Positions 33,417-41,201 of a stretch of 51,223 nucleotides of DNA are shown in pieces. The DNA comes from an uncultured Phascolarctobacterium sp. (GTDB taxonomy: Bacteria; Bacillota; Negativicutes; Acidaminococcales; Acidaminococcaceae). The stretch covers positions 1-51,223 of the forward strand of contig CAJKLD010000017.1 in assembly GCA_905200645.1 (NCBI GenBank), in the 5' to 3' direction. Both the position numbers and the translations under genes were made by a program. Each line of letters opens with the position of its first letter. The first letter of the stretch is position 1. The notes under the pieces were generated by a model. The model saw nothing but the letters and a program-made list of their open reading frames with translations. It made no database searches and was not told the origin of the DNA.

Positions 33417-34745
33417 ATGGGTAAACCTATAGTTGCTATAGTAGGACGTCCTAACGTCGGCAAATCGACCTTGTTCAATATTTTTGCCAACAGCAGGATT
33501 TCCATTGTGGAGGATACTCCCGGCGTAACTCGCGACCGTTTATATGCTACTGCCGAATGGCTGGATCATGAGTTTATGATGGTGGATACAGGCGGTATCG
33601 AAATTATGAATGCGGATGCCATTGCCGTCTCTATCCGCCAGCAGGCGCAGATTGCGATTAAAGAGGCAGACGTAATTTTGTTCGTGTGCGACGCTCGCAG
33701 TGGCATTACCACCGAGGATGCAGACGTAGCGCGTCTGTTGCGCCAATCTAAAAAGCCCATTGTATTGGCAGTTAATAAAGCAGATTCTCCCAAGCAGGAG
33801 ATGAATATCTTTGAATTTTATAATTTGGGTATCGGCGAACCGTTGCCGGTTTCTGCTTCTAACCATTTAGGCTTGGGTGATCTTTTAGATGCAGTTGTGG
33901 CTAAATTCCCCGGCGATAAGCAGGGCAACATGCCCGACGACGAGGATGAAATCAAAGTAGCGTTGATTGGCCGTCCTAACGTTGGCAAATCTTCTATCTT
34001 TAATGCTTTGGTAGGTGAGGAGCGTTCCATTGTCAGCGATATTGCCGGCACAACCCGCGACGCTATTGATACGCCCGTAGTACGTGACGGTCAAAAATAT
34101 CTGTTTATTGATACTGCAGGTATGCGCCGCAAAGCGAAGGTTGATGAGCCCATTGAAAAATACAGCGTTATGCGTTCTCTGCGCGCAGTTGACCGCAGTG
34201 ATGTGGTACTCATGGTTTTTGACGCCGTAGAAGGCGTTACCGAGCAGGATAAACGCATTGTCGGCTATGCTCATGAAGCAGGCAAGGCTATTATTCTTGT
34301 AGTTAATAAATGGGACTTGTATGAAAAAGATAATTCTTCTACCTTACGTTATACTGAAACCTTGCGCAAAGAATTAGTATTTTTGCAATATGCTCCCTGC
34401 GTTTTCGTTTCCGCAGTAACTAAGCAGCGCATTCATCGTTTGCCGGAGGTTATCAGCTATGTGGCCGAGCAGAACGCGCAGCGCATTGCTACCAGTATCC
34501 TTAATCAAGTTGTTGAGGACGCTGTGGCTATTAATCCGCCGCCGACCGAAAAAGGTAAGCGTTTGAAGATTTTATATGTAACTCAGGTTAAAATTAAACC
34601 GCCAACATTTGTTTTCTTTGTAAACGAGCCGGAGATTATGCATTTTTCCTATCAGCGTTATTTAGAAAACAAACTGCGTGAAGCCTTTGGTTTTGAGGGT
34701 ACGCCTATCCAAATGATAATCCGCGGAAAAAACGAGGACGAATAA
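33417..34745 (+). CDS. der: Ribosome-assembly GTPase Der (EngA)
   Basis: A 442-residue double GTPase needed for 50S subunit maturation. First G domain: GRPNVGKSTLFN, DTPGVTRD and DTGG with NKAD. Second G domain from residue ~180: GRPNVGKSSIFN, DIAGTTRDA, DTAGMRRK, NKWD. A C-terminal KH-like domain (~350-440) follows. ATG 33417 is preceded by GGAGGAAAA. plsY follows after 22 bases. Confidence 0.97.
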   Translation: MGKPIVAIVGRPNVGKSTLFNIFANSRISIVEDTPGVTRDRLYATAEWLDHEFMMVDTGGIEIMNADAIAVSIRQQAQIAIKEADVILFVCDARSGITTEDADVARLLRQSKKPIVLAVNKADSPKQEMNIFEFYNLGIGEPLPVSASNHLGLGDLLDAVVAKFPGDKQGNMPDDEDEIKVALIGRPNVGKSSIFNALVGEERSIVSDIAGTTRDAIDTPVVRDGQKYLFIDTAGMRRKAKVDEPIEKYSVMRSLRAVDRSDVVLMVFDAVEGVTEQDKRIVGYAHEAGKAIILVVNKWDLYEKDNSSTLRYTETLRKELVFLQYAPCVFVSAVTKQRIHRLPEVISYVAEQNAQRIATSILNQVVEDAVAINPPPTEKGKRLKILYVTQVKIKPPTFVFFVNEPEIMHFSYQRYLENKLREAFGFEGTPIQMIIRGKNEDE

Positions 34746-34767
34746 TTTTAAAGTTAGGTGATTTTTA

Positions 34768-35397
34768 ATGTTAAATGAGGTGGGAATATGGCATTATGTT
34801 CTGGGATTTATCCTGGGACATGTGTGCGGCTCGGTGCCTAGCGGACTTTGGCTGGTGCAGGCTATGCACGGCATTGATATCCGCAATTATGGCAGCAAAA
34901 ATATAGGTACAACCAACGTTTTCCGTACTGTCGGAGCTTCTACGGCAGTTATGGTGCTTATCTGCGACATGCTTAAAGGCATTGCTGCCGTAGCGTTAGT
35001 AAATTATTTATTTCATAATCCTGAATTAAATGTTATTACGGCGTTGGGAGCGCTTTTGGGACACAATTATTCCGTATTTTTGGGCTTCAAAGGCGGTAAG
35101 GGCGTAGCCACAGGCTTAGGACTGTTGGTTTTTCTTATGCCTAAGGTTGCGGGCACCGTGTTTTTAGTGTGGCTGGTGCTGGTGCTTTTAACTAGATATG
35201 TATCTCTTGGCTCCATTGTGGCTGCCATTTTAACTCCTATAACGGCGTGGTATTTTGCATATCCTTGCTCCTATGTCATTTTGGGAGCGATTGCCGGATT
35301 CTTTGTCGTGCTGCGTCATAAAGAGAATATCGGCAGGCTGTTGTCCGGCACGGAAAGTAAAATTAAGCCGGGTAATGCAAAAAATTTGCCTAAATAA
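34768..35397 (+). CDS. plsY: Acyl-phosphate glycerol-3-phosphate acyltransferase
   Basis: Inner-membrane enzyme adding the first acyl chain in phospholipid synthesis, using acyl-phosphate. 209 residues with several hydrophobic helices. GSVPSGLWLVQ and NYGSKNIGTTNVFRTVG are the N-terminal motifs; LGHNYSVFLGFKGGKGVATGLG carries the phosphate-binding GGKG, and FVVLRHKENIGRLLSGTESK is the C-terminal one. Gene order der-plsY is the normal Bacillota arrangement. Confidence 0.96.
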   Translation: MLNEVGIWHYVLGFILGHVCGSVPSGLWLVQAMHGIDIRNYGSKNIGTTNVFRTVGASTAVMVLICDMLKGIAAVALVNYLFHNPELNVITALGALLGHNYSVFLGFKGGKGVATGLGLLVFLMPKVAGTVFLVWLVLVLLTRYVSLGSIVAAILTPITAWYFAYPCSYVILGAIAGFFVVLRHKENIGRLLSGTESKIKPGNAKNLPK

Positions 35398-35436
35398 AGA
35401 TGATTTTGCATCAGTAAAATTTTAGATTCGTAGTTT

Positions 35437-35488
35437 AATATCCTGTTATATAATCGAAGTGAGCAGATTATACAACAGGATATTTTCT
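35437..35488 (+). terminator. Terminator after plsY
   Basis: AATATCCTGTT-TATAATC (35437-35455) pairs with GATTATA-AACAGGATATT (35466-35484), one mismatch, 10-base loop, then TTTTCTTTT. Confidence 0.85.
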
Positions 35489-35510
35489 TTTGCTTTGCCA
35501 ACGCAGATTA

Positions 35511-35519
35511 TGCTACAAT
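35511..35519 (+). promoter_or_regulatory. Extended -10 promoter of sfsA
   Basis: TGCTACAAT with TGC at 35511-35513 and TACAAT at 35514-35519, about 30 bases before the first codon; -35 not clear. Confidence 0.5.
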
Positions 35520-35553
35520 AGAATAATAAAATATGGATGTATGCGAGGTAAAA

Positions 35554-36261
35554 ATGCAGTATGAAAATGTAGTGGCGGCGAAATTTATCAGCCGACCCAA
35601 TAGATTTATTGCGAACATAGATGTTAATGGCAAACAAGAAATTGCTCATGTAAAAAATACCGGACGCTGTAAGGAGCTGTTGCTGCCGGGAGCGAAAATA
35701 TATGTGCAGTGCCATAACGATACAAAGCGCAAGACGAAATTTTCGTTGCTGGCAGTAGAAAAAAAGATTACTGCCAGCAGCGGCGCTAAGGAAAAACTGT
35801 TGATAAATATGGATTCGCAGGCGCCTAATAAGGTTGTTCATGAATGGCTGCTCGAACAAGAGCCTTTTGGGACAATAGTTTGCTTAAAACCGGAGTGCCG
35901 CTACGGCGCATCCCGCTTTGACTTTTATTTAGAGACAGCAGAACGCAAAATGTTTATTGAGGTCAAAGGCGTTACCTTAGAGGAAAATGGTATAGTTATG
36001 TTTCCGGATGCGCCTACGGAGCGCGGCGTCAAGCATGTGCATGAGCTGTGTGCTTGCTTGCAAGAGGGCTACGAAGCCGCCGTTATTTTTGTTATTCAAA
36101 TGGAAAAAGCGCTGTACTTTACGCCTAATAAACGCACTCACGCAGCTTTTGCCGAAACGCTGGCACAGGCAGAACGCTGCGGCGTAAAAATTTTAGCCTT
36201 AACCTGCGCCGTGACACCGGCAGCGATGAGTATAAAAGGCGCAGTGCCAATAAAATTTTAG
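35554..36261 (+). CDS. sfsA: SfsA family protein (sugar fermentation stimulation protein homologue)
   Basis: A 235-residue nuclease-fold DNA-binding protein of uncertain role. The start is ATG 35554, which has GAGG 5 bases before it and gives the family's N-terminus MQYENVVAAKFISRPNRFIA; an ATG at 35533 lacks a binding site. GYGASRFDFYL-like (here YGASRFDFYLETAERKMFIEVKGVTLEE) is the core with the D...E-x-K nuclease pattern, followed by FPDAPTERGVKHVHEL. It begins a unit with the alkylation-repair-like gene. Confidence 0.92.
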   Translation: MQYENVVAAKFISRPNRFIANIDVNGKQEIAHVKNTGRCKELLLPGAKIYVQCHNDTKRKTKFSLLAVEKKITASSGAKEKLLINMDSQAPNKVVHEWLLEQEPFGTIVCLKPECRYGASRFDFYLETAERKMFIEVKGVTLEENGIVMFPDAPTERGVKHVHELCACLQEGYEAAVIFVIQMEKALYFTPNKRTHAAFAETLAQAERCGVKILALTCAVTPAAMSIKGAVPIKF

Positions 36262-36272
36262 GAGAAAAAATT

Positions 36273-36947
36273 ATGGAAGCGATTACACAAAAGTTATTTG
36301 AGCTGGCAGATGTAAAATATAGAGATTTTCAGGCCAATCTTCTGCCGACGGTTGACAAAGCAACTATTATTGGTGTGCGTACACCGGCGCTGCGTAAATT
36401 GGCTAAGGAAATGGCAGGCAGCGCAAAAGCGGCAGCTTTTATGCTGGAGCTGCCGCATACATATTATGACGAAAATCAATTACATACATTTTTGATTTCT
36501 TTCTGTAAAGATTACGATATTTGTATAGCGCAAATCGAGGCATTTTTGCCATATATAGATAATTGGGCGACCTGCGACCAGCTTTCGCCTAAAATTCTGC
36601 AAAAAAATCCGGAGGATTTACTTTTGCATATTAAAAAATGGTTAGCGAGCGAGCATACCTATACCATTCGTTTTGGCATGGAAATGCTCATGAGCTTTTA
36701 TCTTGAGGCAAAATTTCAACCTGAATATTTAGCGTGGGTGGCTGGCGTGCAGTCCGAAGAATATTATGTAAAAATGATGGTGGCATGGTATTTTGCCACT
36801 GCTTTGGCTAAGCAGTATGACGCAGCCATTCCTTATCTTGAGCAGCATAAATTAGAGCAGTGGACGCACAGAAAAACTATTCAAAAAGCGTGCGAAAGCT
36901 ATCGCATTACCGCGGAGCAAAAGGCATATTTGCGCACTTTAAGATAA
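36273..36947 (+). CDS. DNA alkylation repair protein, AlkD-like
   Basis: A 224-residue all-helical HEAT-repeat glycosylase-type protein. The features that match AlkD are GVRTPALRKLAKEMA near residue 30, the DNWATCDQLSPKIL motif near 105, and YYVKMMVAWYFATALAKQYDAAI near 170 with the conserved Trp/Tyr cradle. AlkD itself removes N3- and N7-alkyl purines. AAGGAG precedes ATG 36273 and it is 11 bases from sfsA. Confidence 0.85.
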   Translation: MEAITQKLFELADVKYRDFQANLLPTVDKATIIGVRTPALRKLAKEMAGSAKAAAFMLELPHTYYDENQLHTFLISFCKDYDICIAQIEAFLPYIDNWATCDQLSPKILQKNPEDLLLHIKKWLASEHTYTIRFGMEMLMSFYLEAKFQPEYLAWVAGVQSEEYYVKMMVAWYFATALAKQYDAAIPYLEQHKLEQWTHRKTIQKACESYRITAEQKAYLRTLR

Positions 36948-36977
36948 AGTCTTGTAAAATTTTGGGGAGAGTAGTGT

Positions 36978-37736
36978 ATGAAGCAGACGCATAAACAGCA
37001 GCGCTATTATGTGCTTGATGACTTGCGGGGAATTGCTATTACTGGCGTAGTCGTGTATCATTTTCTTTATGATATTTATTATGTTTATGGCTATGATGTG
37101 CATTGGGCAGAGCAGTTATATACCCGCATTTGGCAAGAGGGAACCTGTTTTCTATTTATAGCCTTGGCAGGTTTTGCAGCTCATTTAGGCAAAAAATCCT
37201 TGCTGCGCCGCGGATTGGAAATGAATTTGCTTGGCTGTTTTATAACTTTTGTAACGTTGATTTTTCTGCCGTCGCAGGCTATTTGGTTTGGCATTTTAAA
37301 TTTTATTGGTTGTGCTGCTTGGTTTCTTGGCTTATGCAGAAAATATTTTGCTAAAGTTGCTTCTAGCTGTGGGATGCTTACTGCGTTGTTTGTATTTTTT
37401 ACTTGTCGTTCTTTAGCCAATGGCATTTGGGGCGTGGAGGGAATATTTGTAGTTGATGTGCCGCAAAATTTTTATGTTTATCAATGGTTGGCTCCCTTAG
37501 GCTTTCCCCATGCAGATTTTACTTCCAGCGATTATTTTCCATTGCTGCCGTGGCTCGGGGCATACATTTTTGGCTACTATTTATATAGCTTTTTACAGAA
37601 GCATAATTTGCTGGGTGACTGGCTTACCTTTAAATTACCGCTATTTTCTGTCTTGGGAAGAAAAAGCTTAGCAATATATCTTGTCCATCAACCAATTTGC
37701 TTGGGGCTTTTGGCGTTGGTGTTAGGACTACCGTAA
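36978..37736 (+). CDS. DUF1624 membrane protein (heparan-alpha-glucosaminide N-acetyltransferase family)
   Basis: A 252-residue protein with about six or seven hydrophobic segments. It begins RYYVLDDLRGIAITGVVVYHFLYDIYYVYG, matching the N-terminal LRG...H pattern of DUF1624, and has the typical SLAIYLVHQPICLGLL C-terminus. The donor and acceptor are unknown; the acyltransferase idea comes only from the family. Last gene of the sfsA unit; a bidirectional terminator follows. Confidence 0.85.
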   Translation: MKQTHKQQRYYVLDDLRGIAITGVVVYHFLYDIYYVYGYDVHWAEQLYTRIWQEGTCFLFIALAGFAAHLGKKSLLRRGLEMNLLGCFITFVTLIFLPSQAIWFGILNFIGCAAWFLGLCRKYFAKVASSCGMLTALFVFFTCRSLANGIWGVEGIFVVDVPQNFYVYQWLAPLGFPHADFTSSDYFPLLPWLGAYIFGYYLYSFLQKHNLLGDWLTFKLPLFSVLGRKSLAIYLVHQPICLGLLALVLGLP

Positions 37737-37752
37737 AAGAATATCGATTATA

Positions 37753-37803
37753 AAAAAATCACTCCTTATTTTGGAAAAATACCAAGGTAGGGAGTGATTT
37801 TTT
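37753..37803. terminator. Bidirectional terminator between DUF1624 gene and alkA-like gene
   Basis: AAAAAATCACTCC (37753-37765) pairs with GGAGTGATTTTTT (37791-37803); flanked by A- and T-runs. Confidence 0.85.
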
Positions 37804-37806
37804 GTA

Positions 37807-38430
37807 CTATTTACTTGTTGCATTAGCGTGCTGCCACAGATACCATACTACTAAAGAACGCCACGGTCGCCATGTTTCCGTTACCTTGTTGATCAGTCCG
37901 CGTTTGGGTAATTCGGGAAGCTGTAAAAGCTGCTGTAACTCTTTTTTGAAAATATAGTCTGCCGAGGGAACGACATCAGGTCGGCACAGTCCTAAAAGTA
38001 AAAACATTTCGATAGTCCATTGACCAAGACCGCGAATTTGCAAAAGCTGTTTTGTTATTTGGCTGTCGGTTAACTCGGAGAATTTATCCATATCAATTTG
38101 CTTTGCAGCAACTGCTTTAGCAAAATCCATCATATAAGTAATTTTTTGCTGGCGTAAACCTATGGCTTCAAAGTCGTCGCTGGACAGCTTTAAGATGGCT
38201 TCCGGAAGAATTGGTTTGCCTACAAGCTGTTCCAGCTTTTGCATCAATTCTTGACTTACCTCCGGAGGCAGCTGTTGGGAGATAATTCCCGTGAGCAGTA
38301 TACCAAAATATTCCTCTTTGGCTTTGGCTTTAAGAGGGCAGGGAGAGTATTTTTTTACTAATGGGGCAAGCTCGGGAGCGTTTTCGCGCAGATAGTTGTC
38401 GCCAAGGGACCAATCTGGGGTTTGGCACAT
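37807..38430 (-). CDS. HhH-GPD DNA glycosylase, AlkA-like
   Basis: DNA base-excision repair enzyme of 207 residues. Start at ATG 38430, 6 bases after GGAGG; another ATG at 38436 overlaps the binding site. A helix-hairpin-helix motif LLQIRGLGQWTIEMFLLL is followed by RPDVVPSADYIFKK, whose Asp matches the catalytic Asp of AlkA-type 3-methyladenine glycosylases. Unlike Nth/MutY there is no C-terminal iron-sulphur cysteine cluster. It converges on the sfsA-alkD unit. Confidence 0.9.
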   Translation of the reverse strand: MCQTPDWSLGDNYLRENAPELAPLVKKYSPCPLKAKAKEEYFGILLTGIISQQLPPEVSQELMQKLEQLVGKPILPEAILKLSSDDFEAIGLRQQKITYMMDFAKAVAAKQIDMDKFSELTDSQITKQLLQIRGLGQWTIEMFLLLGLCRPDVVPSADYIFKKELQQLLQLPELPKRGLINKVTETWRPWRSLVVWYLWQHANATSK

Positions 38431-38516
38431 AAGCATCCTCCTTTAATTGTTTTATTTAATTAATTTTATTTTACCACAAATTTACAGAAAGTGCGAGGCA
38501 AGAAAACACAATATAA

Positions 38517-38545
38517 TTGCACTTTTCAGCGCTTAGGGTTATAAT
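38517..38545 (+). promoter_or_regulatory. Promoter of gltX
   Basis: -35 TTGCAC (38517-38522), 17-base spacer, -10 TATAAT (38540-38545), about 50 bases before the start codon. Confidence 0.8.
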
Positions 38546-38595
38546 TATTCTGATATATAGTTTTCATTTTTAAATTAACTAAAGGAGAAGATATC

Positions 38596-40062
38596 ATGTC
38601 CGATGTTAGAGTAAGATTTGCTCCCAGTCCTACTGGGTATTTACATATTGGTGGTGCGCGTACAGCGTTGTTCAACTGGCTTTTTGCCCGTAAAATGGGT
38701 GGCAAGCTGATTTTGCGTATTGAAGATACCGATATAGAACGCTTAAAAGAGGATTCTGTAAGCCAAATTCTTACCAGCCTGAAATGGTTGGGCATTAGCT
38801 GGGACGAAGGTCCGGAAAAGGGCGGCGATTACGGCCCTTATTATCAGTCCGAGCGTTTGGAGATTTATAGAAAATACTGCCAACAATTAGTTGACGAGGG
38901 CAAGGCTTATTACTGCTTCTGCACTGTGGAAGAATTGGCTGCCGAAAGAGCAAGACAAAGCGCTGCTAAATTATCTCCGCGCTACGCCGCTACCTGCCGC
39001 AATATTCCCGTGGAGGAGGCCAAGGCTCGCGTGGCTGCCGGTGAAGCCCATACTATCCGCTTGAAAAATCCTACTGAAGGCTCTGTTACCTTCCATGATT
39101 TAATTCATGGTGATGTAACCTACGGTATGGATCAATTTGACGATTTTGTAATTATGAAATCCAACGGTATTCCTACCTATAATTTTGCCGTTGTTGTGGA
39201 TGACCATCTGATGGGGATGACGCATGTACTGCGTGCGGAGGAGCATCTTTCCAATACGCCTAAGCAGCTTTTGGTTTATCGTGCTTTTGGCTGGGAACCG
39301 CCTAAATTTGGTCACATGTCTATGATTTTGGCTCCGGATCGTTCTAAATTGAGCAAACGTCATGGCGCTACCTCTGTAGAAGAATTCCGCGGTCAAGGTT
39401 ATTTGTCTGAAGCTATCGTTAATTATTTAACTCTTTTAGGCTGGGGTCCCGGCGACGAGAGAGAAATTTTCTCTAAAGAAGAAACTGTTAAGTTGTTTGA
39501 GCTGGAGCAAATGTCCCATAAGGCTGCGATTTATGATACCAAAAAGCTGACTTGGATGAACGGTCAATATTTGTCCGAGCTGCCTTTGGATAAGATTTTG
39601 CCGGAGGTTAAACCGTTCTTTGTTAAAGACGGTTTAGTTGATGAAGCTTGGTTTGCCGATAACGAAGAATATTTTGCTAAGCTGGTGGATTGCGTGCGCG
39701 TGCGTGTAAAAACTTTGCAGGAGGTTGCCGACGCTTCCAGCTATTTCTTCAAGGATATAGAAGCTTATGATGAAAAAGGCGTAGCTAAGCATTTTAAACC
39801 GGAAAATATTGCCATTATGCAGCAATGTATTGCTGCTATTGAGGCGGACGAGGTTTATGATTTGGCTACTACTGAAGCAGCATATAATAAAATTGCCGCT
39901 GATAATAATTTAGCTCTTGGTAAAGTAATCCATCCTACTCGTTTAGCTTTGACCGGCAGAACCGTTTCTCCGGGTATGTTCGACGTTATGGTTTTGTTGG
40001 GTAAAGAGAAAACCTTAGAGCGTCTGCATAAGGCTGTTACTTATATTGAAAATCACCAATAA
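38596..40062 (+). CDS. gltX: Glutamyl-tRNA synthetase
   Basis: Class I synthetase, 488 residues, charging tRNA-Glu. The HIGH motif is TGYLHIGGARTALFN near residue 15, and the KMSKS-like motif is RSKLSKRHG near residue 253. The N-terminal catalytic core and C-terminal helical anticodon domain are complete. Whether it also charges tRNA-Gln cannot be told here. AAGGAG precedes ATG 38596. No T-box leader is visible upstream. It heads a unit with the secreted protein, zapA, U32 gene and mutS2. Confidence 0.97.
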   Translation: MSDVRVRFAPSPTGYLHIGGARTALFNWLFARKMGGKLILRIEDTDIERLKEDSVSQILTSLKWLGISWDEGPEKGGDYGPYYQSERLEIYRKYCQQLVDEGKAYYCFCTVEELAAERARQSAAKLSPRYAATCRNIPVEEAKARVAAGEAHTIRLKNPTEGSVTFHDLIHGDVTYGMDQFDDFVIMKSNGIPTYNFAVVVDDHLMGMTHVLRAEEHLSNTPKQLLVYRAFGWEPPKFGHMSMILAPDRSKLSKRHGATSVEEFRGQGYLSEAIVNYLTLLGWGPGDEREIFSKEETVKLFELEQMSHKAAIYDTKKLTWMNGQYLSELPLDKILPEVKPFFVKDGLVDEAWFADNEEYFAKLVDCVRVRVKTLQEVADASSYFFKDIEAYDEKGVAKHFKPENIAIMQQCIAAIEADEVYDLATTEAAYNKIAADNNLALGKVIHPTRLALTGRTVSPGMFDVMVLLGKEKTLERLHKAVTYIENHQ

Positions 40063-40098
40063 TTATATGAAAGATTTACTGCTAAAGGAGGTGCAGGC

Positions 40099-40938
40099 GT
40101 GAGAATTTTACTTTCTACTATTATCTTATTGCTGCTTTGCTTACCTTGCTTTGCTGACCAGCAGACCACCGTTTTGCAGGAGCAGACTGTTTTAGGAAAA
40201 GTATCGGCTACGCTGCCTTATATTGACGGCAGTAATGATGTGGGCTTAGAAAAAAAGGCCAATGCGTTAATTCGCGAAACTGCCGCTAAGCTGGCGAAGG
40301 AGGTTGGCGGCAGTGTAAGCTATGAGGTAAAGCTGAACCGTCCCAGCCTTGTAAGCCTGTTGTTAACTGCTGATAATGGTTGCGAAAAAGCTTATGCGGG
40401 CTTAAATCTTGATTTGACAACCGGACAAGAATTTGCTGTTACAGATTTTTTCGTGGACAATGAGCAAGTAAAAAATGCTTTGGGCGATTACACAAAGGTT
40501 TTATTTGGCGAGGACGGCTTTTATCTGCAAGAGAAAAAATATGGCGCGTATGTAAAATTTGTACCTTATGCAGAACTGCTGAACTATATGCGCATTGGTG
40601 AAGCTGGACGCATTATGCAGGTTGCCAAAGTTACCAGTGCGGCGGCAGGAAAAACTTTGATTATGGATAAAGCCGGTTTATTGGCGCTTAAAATGGATGC
40701 TAATCCTTCAACCGGTTATAGTTGGCAAATGCGTGCCGATTCTGCTAAGGTAAATAAAGTAGGCAGTTCTTTTACTATTCCACGCGAGGAAGAAGCGCGC
40801 GTGGGAACTCCCGGCGTGGAAATTATGTTCCTTAATGTGCAGCAGCCGGGAACCTATACTATCAAAATGGAATATAAACGTCCTTGGGAAAAAATAAGCT
40901 TAGATAATTTTACTTTTACGGTTGTTGTCAAGGGATGA
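40099..40938 (+). CDS. Secreted protein with C-terminal chagasin-like (I42) inhibitor domain
   Basis: A 279-residue exported protein. GTG 40099 with AGGAGG upstream starts a signal peptide MRILLSTIILLLLCLPCFA, probably cleaved after A19. The middle (about 28-165) resembles DUF4163/DUF3298-type domains. The C-terminal ~95 residues carry the three chagasin-family loops: NPSTGYSW (202-209), GTPG (236-239) and RPWE (261-264), which in chagasin block papain-like cysteine proteases. No cysteine protease gene is near. It lies between gltX and zapA in an unrelated set of genes. The inhibitor call follows from the motifs; target and location are inferred. Confidence 0.85.
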   Translation: MRILLSTIILLLLCLPCFADQQTTVLQEQTVLGKVSATLPYIDGSNDVGLEKKANALIRETAAKLAKEVGGSVSYEVKLNRPSLVSLLLTADNGCEKAYAGLNLDLTTGQEFAVTDFFVDNEQVKNALGDYTKVLFGEDGFYLQEKKYGAYVKFVPYAELLNYMRIGEAGRIMQVAKVTSAAAGKTLIMDKAGLLALKMDANPSTGYSWQMRADSAKVNKVGSSFTIPREEEARVGTPGVEIMFLNVQQPGTYTIKMEYKRPWEKISLDNFTFTVVVKG

Positions 40939-40950
40939 GAAGGAGAAGTT

Positions 40951-41196
40951 ATGGAAAAAGCGGCTATTCCCGTACAAATATATAATGAAACTTATGTGCT
41001 GCGCACCTCTGCGCCGCAAACGCAGGTGCTGCAAATTGCGCAGGATGTGGATGCACGTATGAAAAAGCTGGCTGCCGACAAACAAATTCAGAATCGGGAA
41101 AAGCTTGCCGTATGGACGGCTTTGGATTTGGCGGCAGAGTTAAGTGAGTTAAAGCAGCGGTATGATACGCTGTTGTCTGCGGTACGTGAAAGGTAA
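40951..41196 (+). CDS. zapA: Cell-division protein ZapA-like
   Basis: 81 residues; the N-terminal IPVQIYNETYVLR strand pair and the C-terminal coiled coil (AAELSELKQRYDTLLSAV) match ZapA, a cytoplasmic helper of FtsZ ring bundling. AAGGAGAAG precedes the ATG. It sits before the U32 gene, as in many Bacillota (zapA-U32-mutS2). Confidence 0.9.
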   Translation: MEKAAIPVQIYNETYVLRTSAPQTQVLQIAQDVDARMKKLAADKQIQNREKLAVWTALDLAAELSELKQRYDTLLSAVRER

Positions 41197-41201
41197 AGAT
41201 A

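Noticed and set aside
36273..38430. AlkD-like and AlkA-like genes as a new repair island
   Set aside because: They are on opposite strands, separated by an acyltransferase-like gene and a terminator; both families are common, so closeness may be chance.
38437..38595. T-box leader before gltX
   Set aside because: The space between promoter and start is about 50 bases, too short, and no T-box sequence is seen.
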